Assembly: GCA_947496605.1 (NCBI GenBank)
Contig: CANMDF010000001.1
Location: 558,001-622,000, forward strand
DNA from: an uncultured Paracoccaceae bacterium
GTDB taxonomy: Bacteria; Pseudomonadota; Alphaproteobacteria; Rhodobacterales; Rhodobacteraceae
Length of the DNA stretch: 64,000 nt
Reading direction: 5' to 3'
Shown here piece by piece: positions 1 through 8,371 of this stretch; within the stretch, counting starts at the first letter, position 1; the number at the start of each line of letters is the position of its first letter. Both the position numbers and the translations under genes were made by a program. The notes beneath the pieces were generated by a model that was not told the DNA's origin, ran no database searches, and saw nothing but the letters and a program-made list of their open reading frames with translations.

Positions 1-1
1 G

Positions 2-1018
2 GTGCCACGCATCTCGGACATGGAAGAGATGGAAGATTTCCTCAAGCGCGAAGTGCCTGAGGTTAGCTTTGTTGTGGCCACCGGACAAATGGCTGCCGGT
101 GAGCTGGATGACCGCATGAACGCTTTTTATGACGGAAAATACGATGTCTTGCTGGCGACCACGATTGTTGAGAGCGGTTTGGATATCCCAACGGCCAATA
201 CAATGATCGTGTGGCGGTCAGATATGTTCGGCCTTAGTCAGCTTTACCAAATCCGGGGCAGGGTAGGACGCTCAAAAACACGCGCCTATGCCTATCTGAC
301 AACCAAACCGCGCCAGAAACTGACGGATACGGCGCAAAAGCGTCTACGTGTTCTTGGGTCGATCGATACGCTTGGGGCTGGCTTTACGCTGGCGAGCCAG
401 GATTTGGACATTCGTGGTGCGGGTAATCTGTTGGGTGAAGAACAATCGGGTCAAATGCGTGAAGTGGGATATGAGCTTTACCAACAAATGCTGGAAGACC
501 AGATCGCTGCCATCCGCTCTGGTCAGGCTGAAGGCATCATTGATGATGGCCAGTGGGCACCGCAGATCAATCTTGGCGTGCCTGTCCTGATCCCTGATGA
601 TTATGTGCCTGACTTGGACGTACGCCTGGGGCTTTATCGCCGTTTGTCGGAACTGACGACCAAAGTCGAATTGGAAGGTTTCGCCGCCGAGCTGATCGAC
701 CGTTTTGGAAAGCTGCCGCGCGAGGTGAACACGCTGATGCTGGTCGTGCGTATCAAGGCGATGTGTAAGCGAGCAGGCATTGCGAAATTGGACGCTGGCC
801 CAAAGGGGGCCACGCTTCAGTTCCACAATGATAAATTTGCGTCTCCTAAGGGGTTGGTTGATTTCATTGGTGCCCAAAATGGCATGGCCAAAGTGAAGGA
901 CAACAAGATTGTTGTGCGCCGTGACTGGGCCAAAGAACGCGATAAAATCCAAGGCGCGTTTAATATCGCACGGGATCTGGCGCAGAAGTTGGCTGAGGAA
1001 AAGAAAAAGACAGGCTGA
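2..1018 (+). CDS. mfd: Transcription-repair coupling factor Mfd, C-terminal part (5' end outside window)
   Basis: Superfamily-2 DNA translocase that removes stalled RNA polymerase and recruits UvrA at transcription-blocking lesions. Only about the last 338 residues are present, against roughly 1150 in the family, so the gene begins upstream of the window and the first codon here is not a start. Helicase motif V (TTIVESGLDIP, about residues 53-63) and motif VI (QLYQIRGRVGRS, about 80-91) are visible, followed by the C-terminal TRCF domain (about 200-300). It ends at a TGA and faces the MFS gene tail to tail, with a GC-rich repeat-like motif in between. Identity is secure from the motif arrangement. 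Confidence 0.95.
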   Translation: MPRISDMEEMEDFLKREVPEVSFVVATGQMAAGELDDRMNAFYDGKYDVLLATTIVESGLDIPTANTMIVWRSDMFGLSQLYQIRGRVGRSKTRAYAYLTTKPRQKLTDTAQKRLRVLGSIDTLGAGFTLASQDLDIRGAGNLLGEEQSGQMREVGYELYQQMLEDQIAAIRSGQAEGIIDDGQWAPQINLGVPVLIPDDYVPDLDVRLGLYRRLSELTTKVELEGFAAELIDRFGKLPREVNTLMLVVRIKAMCKRAGIAKLDAGPKGATLQFHNDKFASPKGLVDFIGAQNGMAKVKDNKIVVRRDWAKERDKIQGAFNIARDLAQKLAEEKKKTG

Positions 1019-1023
1019 CACCT

Positions 1024-1058
1024 GCCTTTGCCTCCGGCGGGGATATTTGTCGGCCTAT
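1024..1058 (+). repeat. Intergenic GC-rich motif (TGCCTCCGGCGGG family), copy 1
   Basis: Directly after the mfd stop lies TTGCCTCCGGCGGGGATATT. A second copy sharing the 13-base core TGCCTCCGGCGGG occurs in the opposite orientation before rpsB. I recall similar strings as common at 3' ends of Rhodobacteraceae genes; the function is unknown. The CCTCCGGCGGGG part can form only a weak hairpin, so a terminator role is possible but not shown. Confidence 0.4.
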
Positions 1059-1066
1059 AATAACGA

Positions 1067-2290
1067 CTAGGTCTCACCCGGCCGCTTGATCAGTGTCGTT
1101 AGCCACAGTGCCGCGGTGGCGCAGCATAGTATTCCGATAGCCATAGGGATGGGCGTGCCATTGAAGGTTAGACCGACCGGCGCTGCGATGATCACGCCGC
1201 CAATTGTCGCAAAGGCGGAAATAACTGACGCGGCCATACCAGCGATATGTCCCATTTCTTCCATTGCGAGCGCGTTAAGGTTGCCTATGGTCAATCCGGC
1301 TTGGAAAAAATTGGACGTGATCCAGACGACATATGTGCCGAACACCAACCAATAGGGCCCATCTGCCAACGTGATCGCGATCATTAAGAGGGTTATCCCG
1401 ATTTGAACCGTGAACATGGCTTTGATGATGGCGCGCATCCCAAGGCGCACAACAATCCGCGCATTGAGAACACTGGCTGAAGCTGCAACGACGGCGATGC
1501 CTCCAAACCAATAGTGGAAATGGTCACCTTGTCCGAAGGTGATATCAAAGACCTGCTGGGTGGACGACAAAATGGTGAAAAGCATCCCATAGGTCAGCGT
1601 TTGCACCAAGATCGACAAACGCGCGGTCCGGTGAGCAAACATCTCTTGGATAGCGCGGCCCATCGCAAAGACGCTGACCGGACGCCGGTTCTCACGCGCG
1701 AGCGTTTCTGGCTGCCGGATCACCAGCCACAAGAGCGTCAGGACCGAAAAGAGTATGAAGGCCAAGAAAATAGCACGCCAACCAAAGCCCAGAATAATGA
1801 AGTGCCCCAAAGTAGGTGCCAACGCAGGCACCAATGAGAAGACAACCATCACAAACGACAATATCCGCGCCATATTCGGGCCCGAATAAAGATCGCGGAT
1901 CAACGCCATTGCCACAACCCGTGGACCTGCGGCGCCCAAGCCTTGCACGACACGGGCCGCAAGCATGACTTCGAGGCTGGAAGACGCCCATGCTACAGCA
2001 CAAGCGATGATATAAATGATTGCACCACCAATCATCACCGGCTTGCGTCCAAACGCGTCAGACAGCGGTCCGGTGAACAAAGTGCCCACCCCCATACCCA
2101 GTACAAAGCTTGTGATGATCAGCTGTGCATTGTTCAGGTTTTGAGGTGACAAAGCCGCGCCGATCTCGGGCAATGCTGGCAGCATCGCATCAATTGAGAA
2201 CGCAACGGTTGCCGCCAGCATCGCCATCAAAGCGATGAATTCGGTTTGAGGTAGCCGCTTGGGGTCTGAGATGGCGGCGCTATCGCTCAT
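1067..2290 (-). CDS. Bcr/CflA-type MFS multidrug efflux transporter
   Basis: A 407-residue major facilitator with about 12 hydrophobic segments. The loop-2/3 signature GPLSDAFGRKPVM (about residues 74-86) and the drug:H+ antiporter pattern around RVVQGLGAAGPRVVAMALIRD (about 113-133) match the Bcr/CflA family, which exports drugs or small metabolites by proton antiport. It is the last gene of a three-gene minus-strand operon: its ATG overlaps the stop of the DsbA-type gene by 4 bases, and an acyl-CoA ligase lies upstream of that. The context suggests export of an acid or its derivative rather than a pure resistance role, but the substrate cannot be read from the sequence. Confidence 0.85.
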   Translation of the reverse strand: MSDSAAISDPKRLPQTEFIALMAMLAATVAFSIDAMLPALPEIGAALSPQNLNNAQLIITSFVLGMGVGTLFTGPLSDAFGRKPVMIGGAIIYIIACAVAWASSSLEVMLAARVVQGLGAAGPRVVAMALIRDLYSGPNMARILSFVMVVFSLVPALAPTLGHFIILGFGWRAIFLAFILFSVLTLLWLVIRQPETLARENRRPVSVFAMGRAIQEMFAHRTARLSILVQTLTYGMLFTILSSTQQVFDITFGQGDHFHYWFGGIAVVAASASVLNARIVVRLGMRAIIKAMFTVQIGITLLMIAITLADGPYWLVFGTYVVWITSNFFQAGLTIGNLNALAMEEMGHIAGMAASVISAFATIGGVIIAAPVGLTFNGTPIPMAIGILCCATAALWLTTLIKRPGET

Positions 2291-2931
2291 TCACCGGCGT
2301 CAATCTGTTTCATGATGTCTTCTATGACGCTGACCCACATTTCGGGGGGCTGTGCACCGGGAACCGCATGTTGCTGGGCCACGATAAACGTGGGGACAGA
2401 ACTGATACCCATTTCACGGCTATGTTTGTCACGAGCGCGAATGTCATCGATGTCTGAATCCGAGCCGAGCAGTTTCGTAACCATTGCCGCATCCATTTCA
2501 GCCGTGTCGGCGATGTCGGCCAGAACTTCGTGATCACCAATGTCACGGCCGTCCACAAAATAGGCTTTGAACAACAAATCCACGACGAAAGACTGACGAT
2601 GCTCAATCCCGGCCCAGTGGATCAGCCGATGCGCATCAATCGTGTTAGGTGTCTTCTTGATGGCTTCGAAATTGATATGCGCGCCCGAACTTTCGGCCTG
2701 CGTCACCACCGGCGCATAGGCCTTTATGGCACCTTCTTTGCCGCCGAACTTGCCTTCCAGATAGGCCCTGCGATCCATGCCTTCCGCAGGCATATCCGGG
2801 TTCAATTGAAACGGATGCCATTCGATGGTGAACGGGTGATCGGGGAACTGCGTAAGCGCTTTGTCCAAGTTTGTCTTGCCAATGTAGCACCAAGGGCAGA
2901 TTGGATCAGAGATGATATCAAGTTTGACCAT
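2287..2931 (-). CDS. DsbA-family (FrnE/HCCA-isomerase-like) thiol oxidoreductase
   Basis: A 214-residue thioredoxin-fold protein without a signal peptide, so probably cytoplasmic. It begins with the family pattern DPICPWCYIGK (about residues 8-18), giving a CPWC active site. The cis-proline loop is SSVPTF near residue 177, and an all-helical insertion follows the first strand. FrnE-type proteins act in polyketide maturation or oxidative-stress repair, and related proteins isomerise 2-hydroxychromene-2-carboxylate. Its start overlaps the end of the acyl-CoA ligase gene by 14 bases and its stop overlaps the MFS start, so the three are translationally coupled. Whether it acts as a disulfide catalyst or an isomerase is undecided. 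Confidence 0.85.
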   Translation of the reverse strand: MVKLDIISDPICPWCYIGKTNLDKALTQFPDHPFTIEWHPFQLNPDMPAEGMDRRAYLEGKFGGKEGAIKAYAPVVTQAESSGAHINFEAIKKTPNTIDAHRLIHWAGIEHRQSFVVDLLFKAYFVDGRDIGDHEVLADIADTAEMDAAMVTKLLGSDSDIDDIRARDKHSREMGISSVPTFIVAQQHAVPGAQPPEMWVSVIEDIMKQIDAGE

Positions 2932-4423
2932 GTGAGGTCTCCCATTCGTCGCGCAATGCTTTGCGCAGTAGTTTGTTGTTGGCCCCTCGGGGGAGTGTGT
3001 CGCGACCGATCAAAATGCGGGGCAGCTTATAAGCGGCTAATCGTGCGGCGATGAATTGATGTAGTTCATCTTCGTCTATCACGTCTGTTGCGACGTAAAA
3101 CCCCGCAATCACGAAAACCCCTGTGCGCACTTGCACAGCACAGGCTGCAGCCTCGCTGACTTTGGGGTGCGCAGTCAGTGCGTCTTCGACTTCGATAGGG
3201 CTGACCCGATAGCCGCCTGCGTTCATCATATCATCTGCGCGACCGACGTACGTGATCGCACCTATGCGATCCATCTTTGCCAGATCACCTGTCAAAAACC
3301 AGTCTCCTTGATATCGCGCAGCCGTTTCGGTGGGTTGTCCAAAGTATCCAAGCATAAGACCGGGATCATCTTTGTAGATCCCAATTTGCCCAACGCTTCC
3401 ATACGGGAGTGGGCCATCATCACCGATGATCGCGACGCTGCGACCGGCCTGTACTATGCCAGCCGCCTCAATGGGTGTCGCCGTCTGCGGGCCGCTTGAG
3501 ATGAAGGTAGAGCACTCGGACATACCAAAAGCCTCAAACACCCGTGTTCCGGTTTTTGCGCCCCAAGCGTCGTGTTCGCGTTTCGACATTTTTTCACCGG
3601 CTGACAGGCCATGACGTAGATTTGGCAACTGTGGCATGTCGGCCCGCAAAAGTTTTCGATAGACGCCCGGTGCCGCGGCAAACAGTGTCGCACCAAAGCG
3701 ATCCATTAGCATGGGCAGTTGATCAGGGGTTACGTCTTGGCCGGGGATGAGTGCTGTCGCACCGATAGACCAAGGGTCCAACAGCCCGGTCCCCAAGGTG
3801 TAGGTCCAGTTGAATGCGCCCGCATGCATCATCCGGTCATCTTCGCGCAGACCGTACCAGCCATCCCACATCATGCGACGCGCCCATATCGCGCGGTGGG
3901 CGTGAACGACCGCTGTGGGTCTACCGCTGGTCCCAGAGGTATAGATCACATAGGCGGGGCGGTTGGGGTCGCCATAGCTGAACTCTGCCGGTGGCAAGTT
4001 CCAGAACCGGCGCAGGGCGGCAAAGGGAAGTGTGCCTTGCCGGTTAACGCGAGCACGGACTTCCACTGCTGGTTTTATCGTGGCCACGACATCTGCATAT
4101 TCTTGCTCGGGCAGCGCATCGGACAGTGAAACGGGAATGATGCCTGCGGCAATCGCCCCAAGGAAGGCAATAGGGAACTCTGGCGTATTTCCCAGTTGCA
4201 AAACAATGTAGTCGCCGGGCTTCATGTGTTTCAACAGACCAGTCGCTGTGCCAAGCACCGCGCGTTTCAAGAACTGGTAATCAAAGTGCGCGCTGCCATC
4301 GACGTCCATGATAAGAAGAGCTGTCTTATTCGCTAACCGATCTGCATGGCCCAAAACATAAGCCGCCAGATTGAAAGGGTCTGGGGCAGGGGGAAACCCA
4401 TCTGATTGAACAAGCGACAGCAT
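2918..4423 (-). CDS. AMP-forming acyl/aryl-CoA synthetase
   Basis: A 501-residue ANL-superfamily ligase that activates a carboxylate with ATP and then forms the CoA thioester. The P-loop A3 motif YTSGTSGRPTAVVHAHR lies at about residues 157-173, A5 is FGMSECSTF, A7/A8 is WFLTGDLAKMDRIGAITYVGR followed by the hinge GGYRVSP, and the C-terminal catalytic lysine sits in NNKLLRK (about 486-492). The composition resembles benzoate- or fatty-acid-CoA ligases, but the substrate is not deducible. First gene of the operon with the DsbA-type and MFS genes. A cupin-XRE regulator starts 64 bases away in the opposite direction and is the likely controller. Confidence 0.88.
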   Translation of the reverse strand: MLSLVQSDGFPPAPDPFNLAAYVLGHADRLANKTALLIMDVDGSAHFDYQFLKRAVLGTATGLLKHMKPGDYIVLQLGNTPEFPIAFLGAIAAGIIPVSLSDALPEQEYADVVATIKPAVEVRARVNRQGTLPFAALRRFWNLPPAEFSYGDPNRPAYVIYTSGTSGRPTAVVHAHRAIWARRMMWDGWYGLREDDRMMHAGAFNWTYTLGTGLLDPWSIGATALIPGQDVTPDQLPMLMDRFGATLFAAAPGVYRKLLRADMPQLPNLRHGLSAGEKMSKREHDAWGAKTGTRVFEAFGMSECSTFISSGPQTATPIEAAGIVQAGRSVAIIGDDGPLPYGSVGQIGIYKDDPGLMLGYFGQPTETAARYQGDWFLTGDLAKMDRIGAITYVGRADDMMNAGGYRVSPIEVEDALTAHPKVSEAAACAVQVRTGVFVIAGFYVATDVIDEDELHQFIAARLAAYKLPRILIGRDTLPRGANNKLLRKALRDEWETSHGQT

Positions 4424-4487
4424 GTCTCACCGCTAACTATGCGGCGCTCAGGTTGCAAGATGGACAGGTGGTGCTTATGAAAAGCCC

Positions 4488-5111
4488 ATGGCAGACAATG
4501 ATCCAACCAACCTGATTCGCATTGCCCGCGAAAGCGGTGAAAGTAGCGTGGCGCAACCACTTGATCTGGGCGCACGCGTCCGCGAATTGCGCAAAGCGCG
4601 CAGCTGGACGCTCGAGCAAGCAGCCCAACAAGCTGGCCTTGCGCGATCAACCTTATCCAAGATCGAAAATGGTCAGATGTCGCCCACCTATGACGCGCTG
4701 AAAAAACTAGCCGTCGGATTAGAGATTTCAGTCCCACAACTGTTCACGCCCCCTTCAAAGGGGCAGGTCAATGGCCGCATGGCCGTCACCCGCAATGGGG
4801 AAGAGGCGGCGAAAGTCACCACCACTTATGAACATGCCCTACTGGCAGAGACACTGACCACCAAAAAGATGTTGCCGTACCGCACGCGGGTTCGTGCACG
4901 TCATGTTGACGATTTTGACGGCTGGGTGCGCCATGACGGAGAAGAATTTCTCTACGTCCTGACCGGACACATCAGGCTTTATACGGAGTTTTATGAACCT
5001 GTAGAGCTGAAGCGCGGCGATAGCGCCTATTATGATGCCGCGATGGGGCACAACGTGGTGTCGATCAGTGCCGAAGATGCGACGATCCTTTGGGTCACGT
5101 CGCTGGGTTAG
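4488..5111 (+). CDS. XRE-family regulator with C-terminal cupin domain
   Basis: A 207-residue protein with an N-terminal helix-turn-helix (LDLGARVRELRKARSWTLEQ and on to about residue 80, including STLSKIENGQMSPT) and a C-terminal small-molecule-binding cupin (about 125-205, with WVRHDGEEFLYVLTGHIRLY). This architecture typically senses a metabolite and controls a neighbouring catabolic or export gene. It is divergent from the acyl-CoA ligase operon across a short shared promoter region (4424-4487), so regulation of that operon is inferred. Its stop overlaps the 3' end of the aquaporin gene by 4 bases, tail to tail. Confidence 0.88.
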   Translation: MADNDPTNLIRIARESGESSVAQPLDLGARVRELRKARSWTLEQAAQQAGLARSTLSKIENGQMSPTYDALKKLAVGLEISVPQLFTPPSKGQVNGRMAVTRNGEEAAKVTTTYEHALLAETLTTKKMLPYRTRVRARHVDDFDGWVRHDGEEFLYVLTGHIRLYTEFYEPVELKRGDSAYYDAAMGHNVVSISAEDATILWVTSLG

Positions 5112-5767
5112 TCTTTGGGGAACAGGCGCGGCAAGATGAGTGCTGCGACGCCAACGCCGACAATCTGCATTGCGATAAACATAGGGATATGGGCCGGATT
5201 GATCCCGGCGAACGTATCACTGAACCCACGCGCAATGGTCACTGCCGGATTGGCAAAGCTGGTGGAAGACGTGAACCAATACGCCCCAGTTATGTAGAGC
5301 GCGACAAGCGTCGGGACAGCATCAGGACGGCTTTTCAAACCGCCGAAGATAACAAACAGCAGACCAAAGGTCGCAAGTATCTCTGAAAACCACTGTGACA
5401 CACCCGTGCGGTCAGTGGTGGATGCCTGCAGGATGCTGAGATCAAACATCATATGCGCGGCCCACACACCTAAGATACCGCCGATGATCTGGACGATCAC
5501 ATAAGGGATCGCATCTGCCACACTGATTTCCCCGCGCAGCAAGAAGGCCAAAGTGACTGCGGGATTGAAATGTGCGCCGGAAATTGGACCAAGCGTGGTG
5601 ATGATCACGTAAAGGATGCAGCCCGTCGCAATGGCATTTGCCAAAAGCGCGATCGCAATGTTTCCGTCAGCAAGTGCTGCCCCCATAATGCCTGATCCGA
5701 CCACACCAATCAGCAAAAACGCTGTGCCCAGACCTTCGGCCAATAGTTTTTGCATCTTAGTTCCCAA
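5108..5767 (-). CDS. aqpS: MIP-family aquaglyceroporin, AqpS-like (probable arsenite channel)
   Basis: A 219-residue channel with six membrane segments and the two pore NPA boxes, SGAHFNPAVTLAF (about residues 61-73) and SFANPAVTIARGF (about 170-182). The gene overlaps the 3' end of an arsenate-reductase gene by 11 bases. In Sinorhizobium meliloti an aquaglyceroporin of this type (AqpS) sits in the ars operon and lets As(OH)3 leave the cell after arsenate reduction; that precedent plus the context is the basis for the call. No arsB/acr3 pump or arsR is seen here, so AqpS would be the only local exit route. Confidence 0.8.
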   Translation of the reverse strand: MGTKMQKLLAEGLGTAFLLIGVVGSGIMGAALADGNIAIALLANAIATGCILYVIITTLGPISGAHFNPAVTLAFLLRGEISVADAIPYVIVQIIGGILGVWAAHMMFDLSILQASTTDRTGVSQWFSEILATFGLLFVIFGGLKSRPDAVPTLVALYITGAYWFTSSTSFANPAVTIARGFSDTFAGINPAHIPMFIAMQIVGVGVAALILPRLFPKD

Positions 5768-6227
5768 TGCGGTTGAAGATCGCTTGCTTATCTTCTTGTG
5801 TCATTTCCTCAAATGGAAGCACAAGCAAAGCTTCGGCTTTTTGCGATAGCAACGCGTAGGCTTCTTCAAAGGCGGCAGGTTGATTTGCAGGGGTGGCGGC
5901 AGCGGGATCTTCCACACCCCAATGGGCCCGCAAAGGCGCGCCGGGCCAATATGGGCATTCCTCGGCTGCGGCAGAGCCACAAACGGTAATCACAGCATCC
6001 ATGACAGGCGCGTCTGGCTTGGCATAATCATCCCAGCTTTGCGATGTCAGCCCGTCGGTTGGAAACCCTTTTTCGGCGAGTAAACGCAAAGACTGTGGGT
6101 GCACTTTTCCAGCAGGCTTAGACCCTGCTGACCAGGCCTTGATACGTCCTTGTGAACGATGGGTCAGGATCGATTCAAGCAGGATAGAGCGCGCAGAGTT
6201 ACCTGTGCAAAGGACAAGAATATTCAT
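5757..6227 (-). CDS. arsC: Arsenate reductase ArsC (low-molecular-weight phosphatase type)
   Basis: A 156-residue cytoplasmic enzyme of the LMW tyrosine-phosphatase fold. The P-loop LCTGNSARS contains nucleophile C7, and the redox pair is C83 (ITVCGSA) and C91 (EECPYWPG), the spacing expected for thioredoxin-coupled ArsC, which reduces As(V) to As(III). All three cysteines are present, so it should be active. It is co-transcribed with the AqpS-like channel by an 11-base overlap. The upstream gene on the same strand (binding protein) ends 60 bases before it, so ArsC may have its own promoter in 6228-6287. Confidence 0.88.
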   Translation of the reverse strand: MNILVLCTGNSARSILLESILTHRSQGRIKAWSAGSKPAGKVHPQSLRLLAEKGFPTDGLTSQSWDDYAKPDAPVMDAVITVCGSAAAEECPYWPGAPLRAHWGVEDPAAATPANQPAAFEEAYALLSQKAEALLVLPFEEMTQEDKQAIFNRIGN

Positions 6228-6287
6228 ATTAGACCTTCAGTGTTACGCGTCAGGAATAGCGCTGAAATGTAACAAAAACACGACGGT

Positions 6288-8102
6288 TTATTCTTCATAC
6301 CACCAAACATCTGGCTGCCAACCGGGCCAGTCACCAAACACCGGGATGTACTCTGGATGTTTCAGTTCCTTGGCTTGGGCAATGCGGCTAATGTTCCACT
6401 GATAGATCGGGATAACGTATCGGCCAGCGGTCAGAACCCGGTCGAGCGCCTTAACTGCAGCAACAAAGTCGTCTTGGCTTTCAGATGTTAGTAATCGACC
6501 GATCATCGCATCCACTGCAGGAGACTGGACACCCATCAGGTTGCGCCCACCGACTTCATTTGCTTTTTCAGACCCATAGTAGTTGTACTGCTCGTTTCCG
6601 GGCGACAAAGACACACCGCGACGGTAGTAGACCATGTCGAAATCGAACGCATCGGTGCGTTCTTTGAATTGGGCACTGTCTGCCACTGTCATGACCGGTG
6701 TGATCCCAATCCGCGACAAAGATTCCATGTAAAGATCAATGACCGACTGCATTTCCGTAGCGCCTTGGTCCAGTAATATCTCTAGCTCAAAATCATTGCC
6801 ATCAGCGTCGCGCATAGCGCCGTCCTGCACGGTCCAACCGGCGGCCTCGAACATCTCAAATGCAGCAGCGGTTCCTGCGCGGTTCCGTTCAGACCCGTCA
6901 CTAACAGGCAGAGCGTATCCTTCGATGGTACCCGGTGTCAGGTCAGCAGCGAATGGTGCCAGAAATTCTGCAACGCGCCCTGTGGCCGGGCCACTTTCCA
7001 TCCCCAAAGGTGAGTTTGACCAATAGGACGTGATGCGCGGCTGCGCCGACCCAGTCATCGTTTCATTGATGAATTCAAAGTTGAACGCTTGGATCAAACC
7101 GTCGCGCACACGCCAATCCGCCAGATGATCGCGGCGGGTGTTCATCGCAAAACCAGTCATGCCCGATGGGCGCTGGTGTTCAATGGTTTCTTTGACGATG
7201 TCACCATTCTGGATGGCAGGGAAATCATAGCGGGTGTCCCAGCGCACCACATTGAATTCGCGTGTGGCATTCACTTCGCCCACTTTGAACGCCTCAAAGG
7301 CAGCGGTTTCATCGCCAAAGAATTCCAATCGCACTTCGTCAAGATTGGCGGTGCCGACGCGGAAAGGGACTTCAGCGCCCCAGTAATCGGGATTGCGGCG
7401 CAAGGACACAAAGCGGCCCGGATCAAAGTCATCGATGACATATGGGGCCGACGTAATTGGCACGATGTCTGTAGTGCTTTCGGCAAAATCCACGCCATCC
7501 CATTGATCTTTTTTCAAGATCGGGCGCAAACCAGCCAGTAAGGCCAATTCGCGGTCTTCTACGTTGAATGTGAAACGGACGGTGCGATCGCCAACCTGTT
7601 CTAGACTTTCGACTTTCGACCAAAACCCGAGATAGCGTGGGTGCCCGACAGTCCCCAGAGTCTCATAGGACCATATCACGTCAGCGATAGTGACGGGGCT
7701 GCCATCAGAGAATCGTGCGCCTTCACGCAGAGTAAATTCGACCCACTCCCTGTTCGGTCCAGTCTCAATCGATTCGGCCAAAACGCCGTAAAGTGAGAAG
7801 GGTTCGTCCAATGACCGCCCCATAAAGCTCTCGCCTAGGAAAAACCGCAACTGCCACGGAACCGAGCCCTTGCGGATGAACGGGTTAAGACTGTCAAAGC
7901 TGCCAACCTCGGCGGTGACGATCTGTCCACCCTTTGGTGCATCGCGATTCGCATAGGGAAGGGACACAAAATCAGGTGGTAGAGCAGGGTCACCATACAT
8001 AGCTATGCCATGTTGCGGTTCTGCGCTTACGTTTTGCACGCTGGCCGCCAAAGCGACAATTGCCGTCATGGTCGTCAACATTAACCTAAAATTAACCGTC
8101 AT
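6288..8102 (-). CDS. ABC transporter substrate-binding protein, family 5 (YejA-like)
   Basis: A 604-residue periplasmic binding protein for oligopeptides or related solutes. I start it at the ATG at 8102: the residues from there form a clear Sec signal peptide (MTVNFRLMLTTMTAIVALAASVQNVSA) preceded by AGGGGC, while the longer reading would add 23 polar residues. The mature part begins with the YejA-type pattern HGIAMYGDPALPPDF, and WSYETLGTVGHPRYLGFW and the GLIQAFNFEFINETM region follow as in that group. No yejBEF-type permease or ATPase genes lie nearby, so it is an orphan, or its partners are elsewhere. Confidence 0.85.
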   Translation of the reverse strand: MTVNFRLMLTTMTAIVALAASVQNVSAEPQHGIAMYGDPALPPDFVSLPYANRDAPKGGQIVTAEVGSFDSLNPFIRKGSVPWQLRFFLGESFMGRSLDEPFSLYGVLAESIETGPNREWVEFTLREGARFSDGSPVTIADVIWSYETLGTVGHPRYLGFWSKVESLEQVGDRTVRFTFNVEDRELALLAGLRPILKKDQWDGVDFAESTTDIVPITSAPYVIDDFDPGRFVSLRRNPDYWGAEVPFRVGTANLDEVRLEFFGDETAAFEAFKVGEVNATREFNVVRWDTRYDFPAIQNGDIVKETIEHQRPSGMTGFAMNTRRDHLADWRVRDGLIQAFNFEFINETMTGSAQPRITSYWSNSPLGMESGPATGRVAEFLAPFAADLTPGTIEGYALPVSDGSERNRAGTAAAFEMFEAAGWTVQDGAMRDADGNDFELEILLDQGATEMQSVIDLYMESLSRIGITPVMTVADSAQFKERTDAFDFDMVYYRRGVSLSPGNEQYNYYGSEKANEVGGRNLMGVQSPAVDAMIGRLLTSESQDDFVAAVKALDRVLTAGRYVIPIYQWNISRIAQAKELKHPEYIPVFGDWPGWQPDVWWYEE

Positions 8103-8180
8103 TGTGATGCGCCCCTGTTTGATTTGTTGGTCTTTGTTGATGACCGTAGTGAGGGTTTTCAGTCTTTTCAAACTTTTAGC

Positions 8181-8209
8181 TTGGAGGCGGGCAAGTCATT
8201 GCTTATAAA
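8181..8209 (+). promoter_or_regulatory. Strong sigma-70-type promoter in front of candidate sRNA
   Basis: TTGGAG at 8181-8186 and TATAAA at 8204-8209 are separated by exactly 17 bases, a near-consensus housekeeping promoter. Initiation would fall near 8216, followed by no open reading frame but by two hairpins and a T-run. This arrangement supports a discrete short transcript. Confidence 0.6.
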
Positions 8210-8215
8210 GAGGGC

Positions 8216-8292
8216 ACTGCTCGATAGGTTTCTTGCCTGTATGAAACCTGCCTCAATAACTTTACGCCCGCCTTGTGCGGGCGTTTTTTTTA
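8216..8292 (+). ncRNA. Candidate small RNA (about 75 nt) or bdhA leader with terminator
   Basis: Downstream of a 17-spaced promoter, the predicted transcript holds a first stem AGGTTTC (8226-8232) pairing perfectly with GAAACCT (8243-8249) around a 10-base loop. A single-stranded stretch follows, then the terminator ACGCCCGC/GCGGGCGT with a run of T. This is the textbook layout of a trans-acting sRNA. The alternative is transcription attenuation of bdhA, whose ATG is 80 bases further on. I do not recognise it as a known RNA family. Confidence 0.5.
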
Positions 8293-8293
8293 T
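8264..8293 (+). terminator. Rho-independent terminator
   Basis: Perfect 8-bp stem ACGCCCGC (8264-8271) and GCGGGCGT (8277-8284) with a 5-base loop, followed by an uninterrupted T-run to about 8291. It is oriented for plus-strand transcripts, and no plus-strand gene precedes it, which is why a small RNA is proposed. Confidence 0.85.
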
Positions 8294-8371
8294 GGCGCAC
8301 GGAACCGTAGCGTGGCTTTCGCAGTTGCAGCATATACAGTGTCTTCAACGCAGAGAATCGGGAGCTTAATT

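Noticed and set aside
344..1021. Long minus-strand open frame opposite mfd
   Set aside because: It mirrors the codon pattern of mfd and has no recognisable domain; an antisense shadow.
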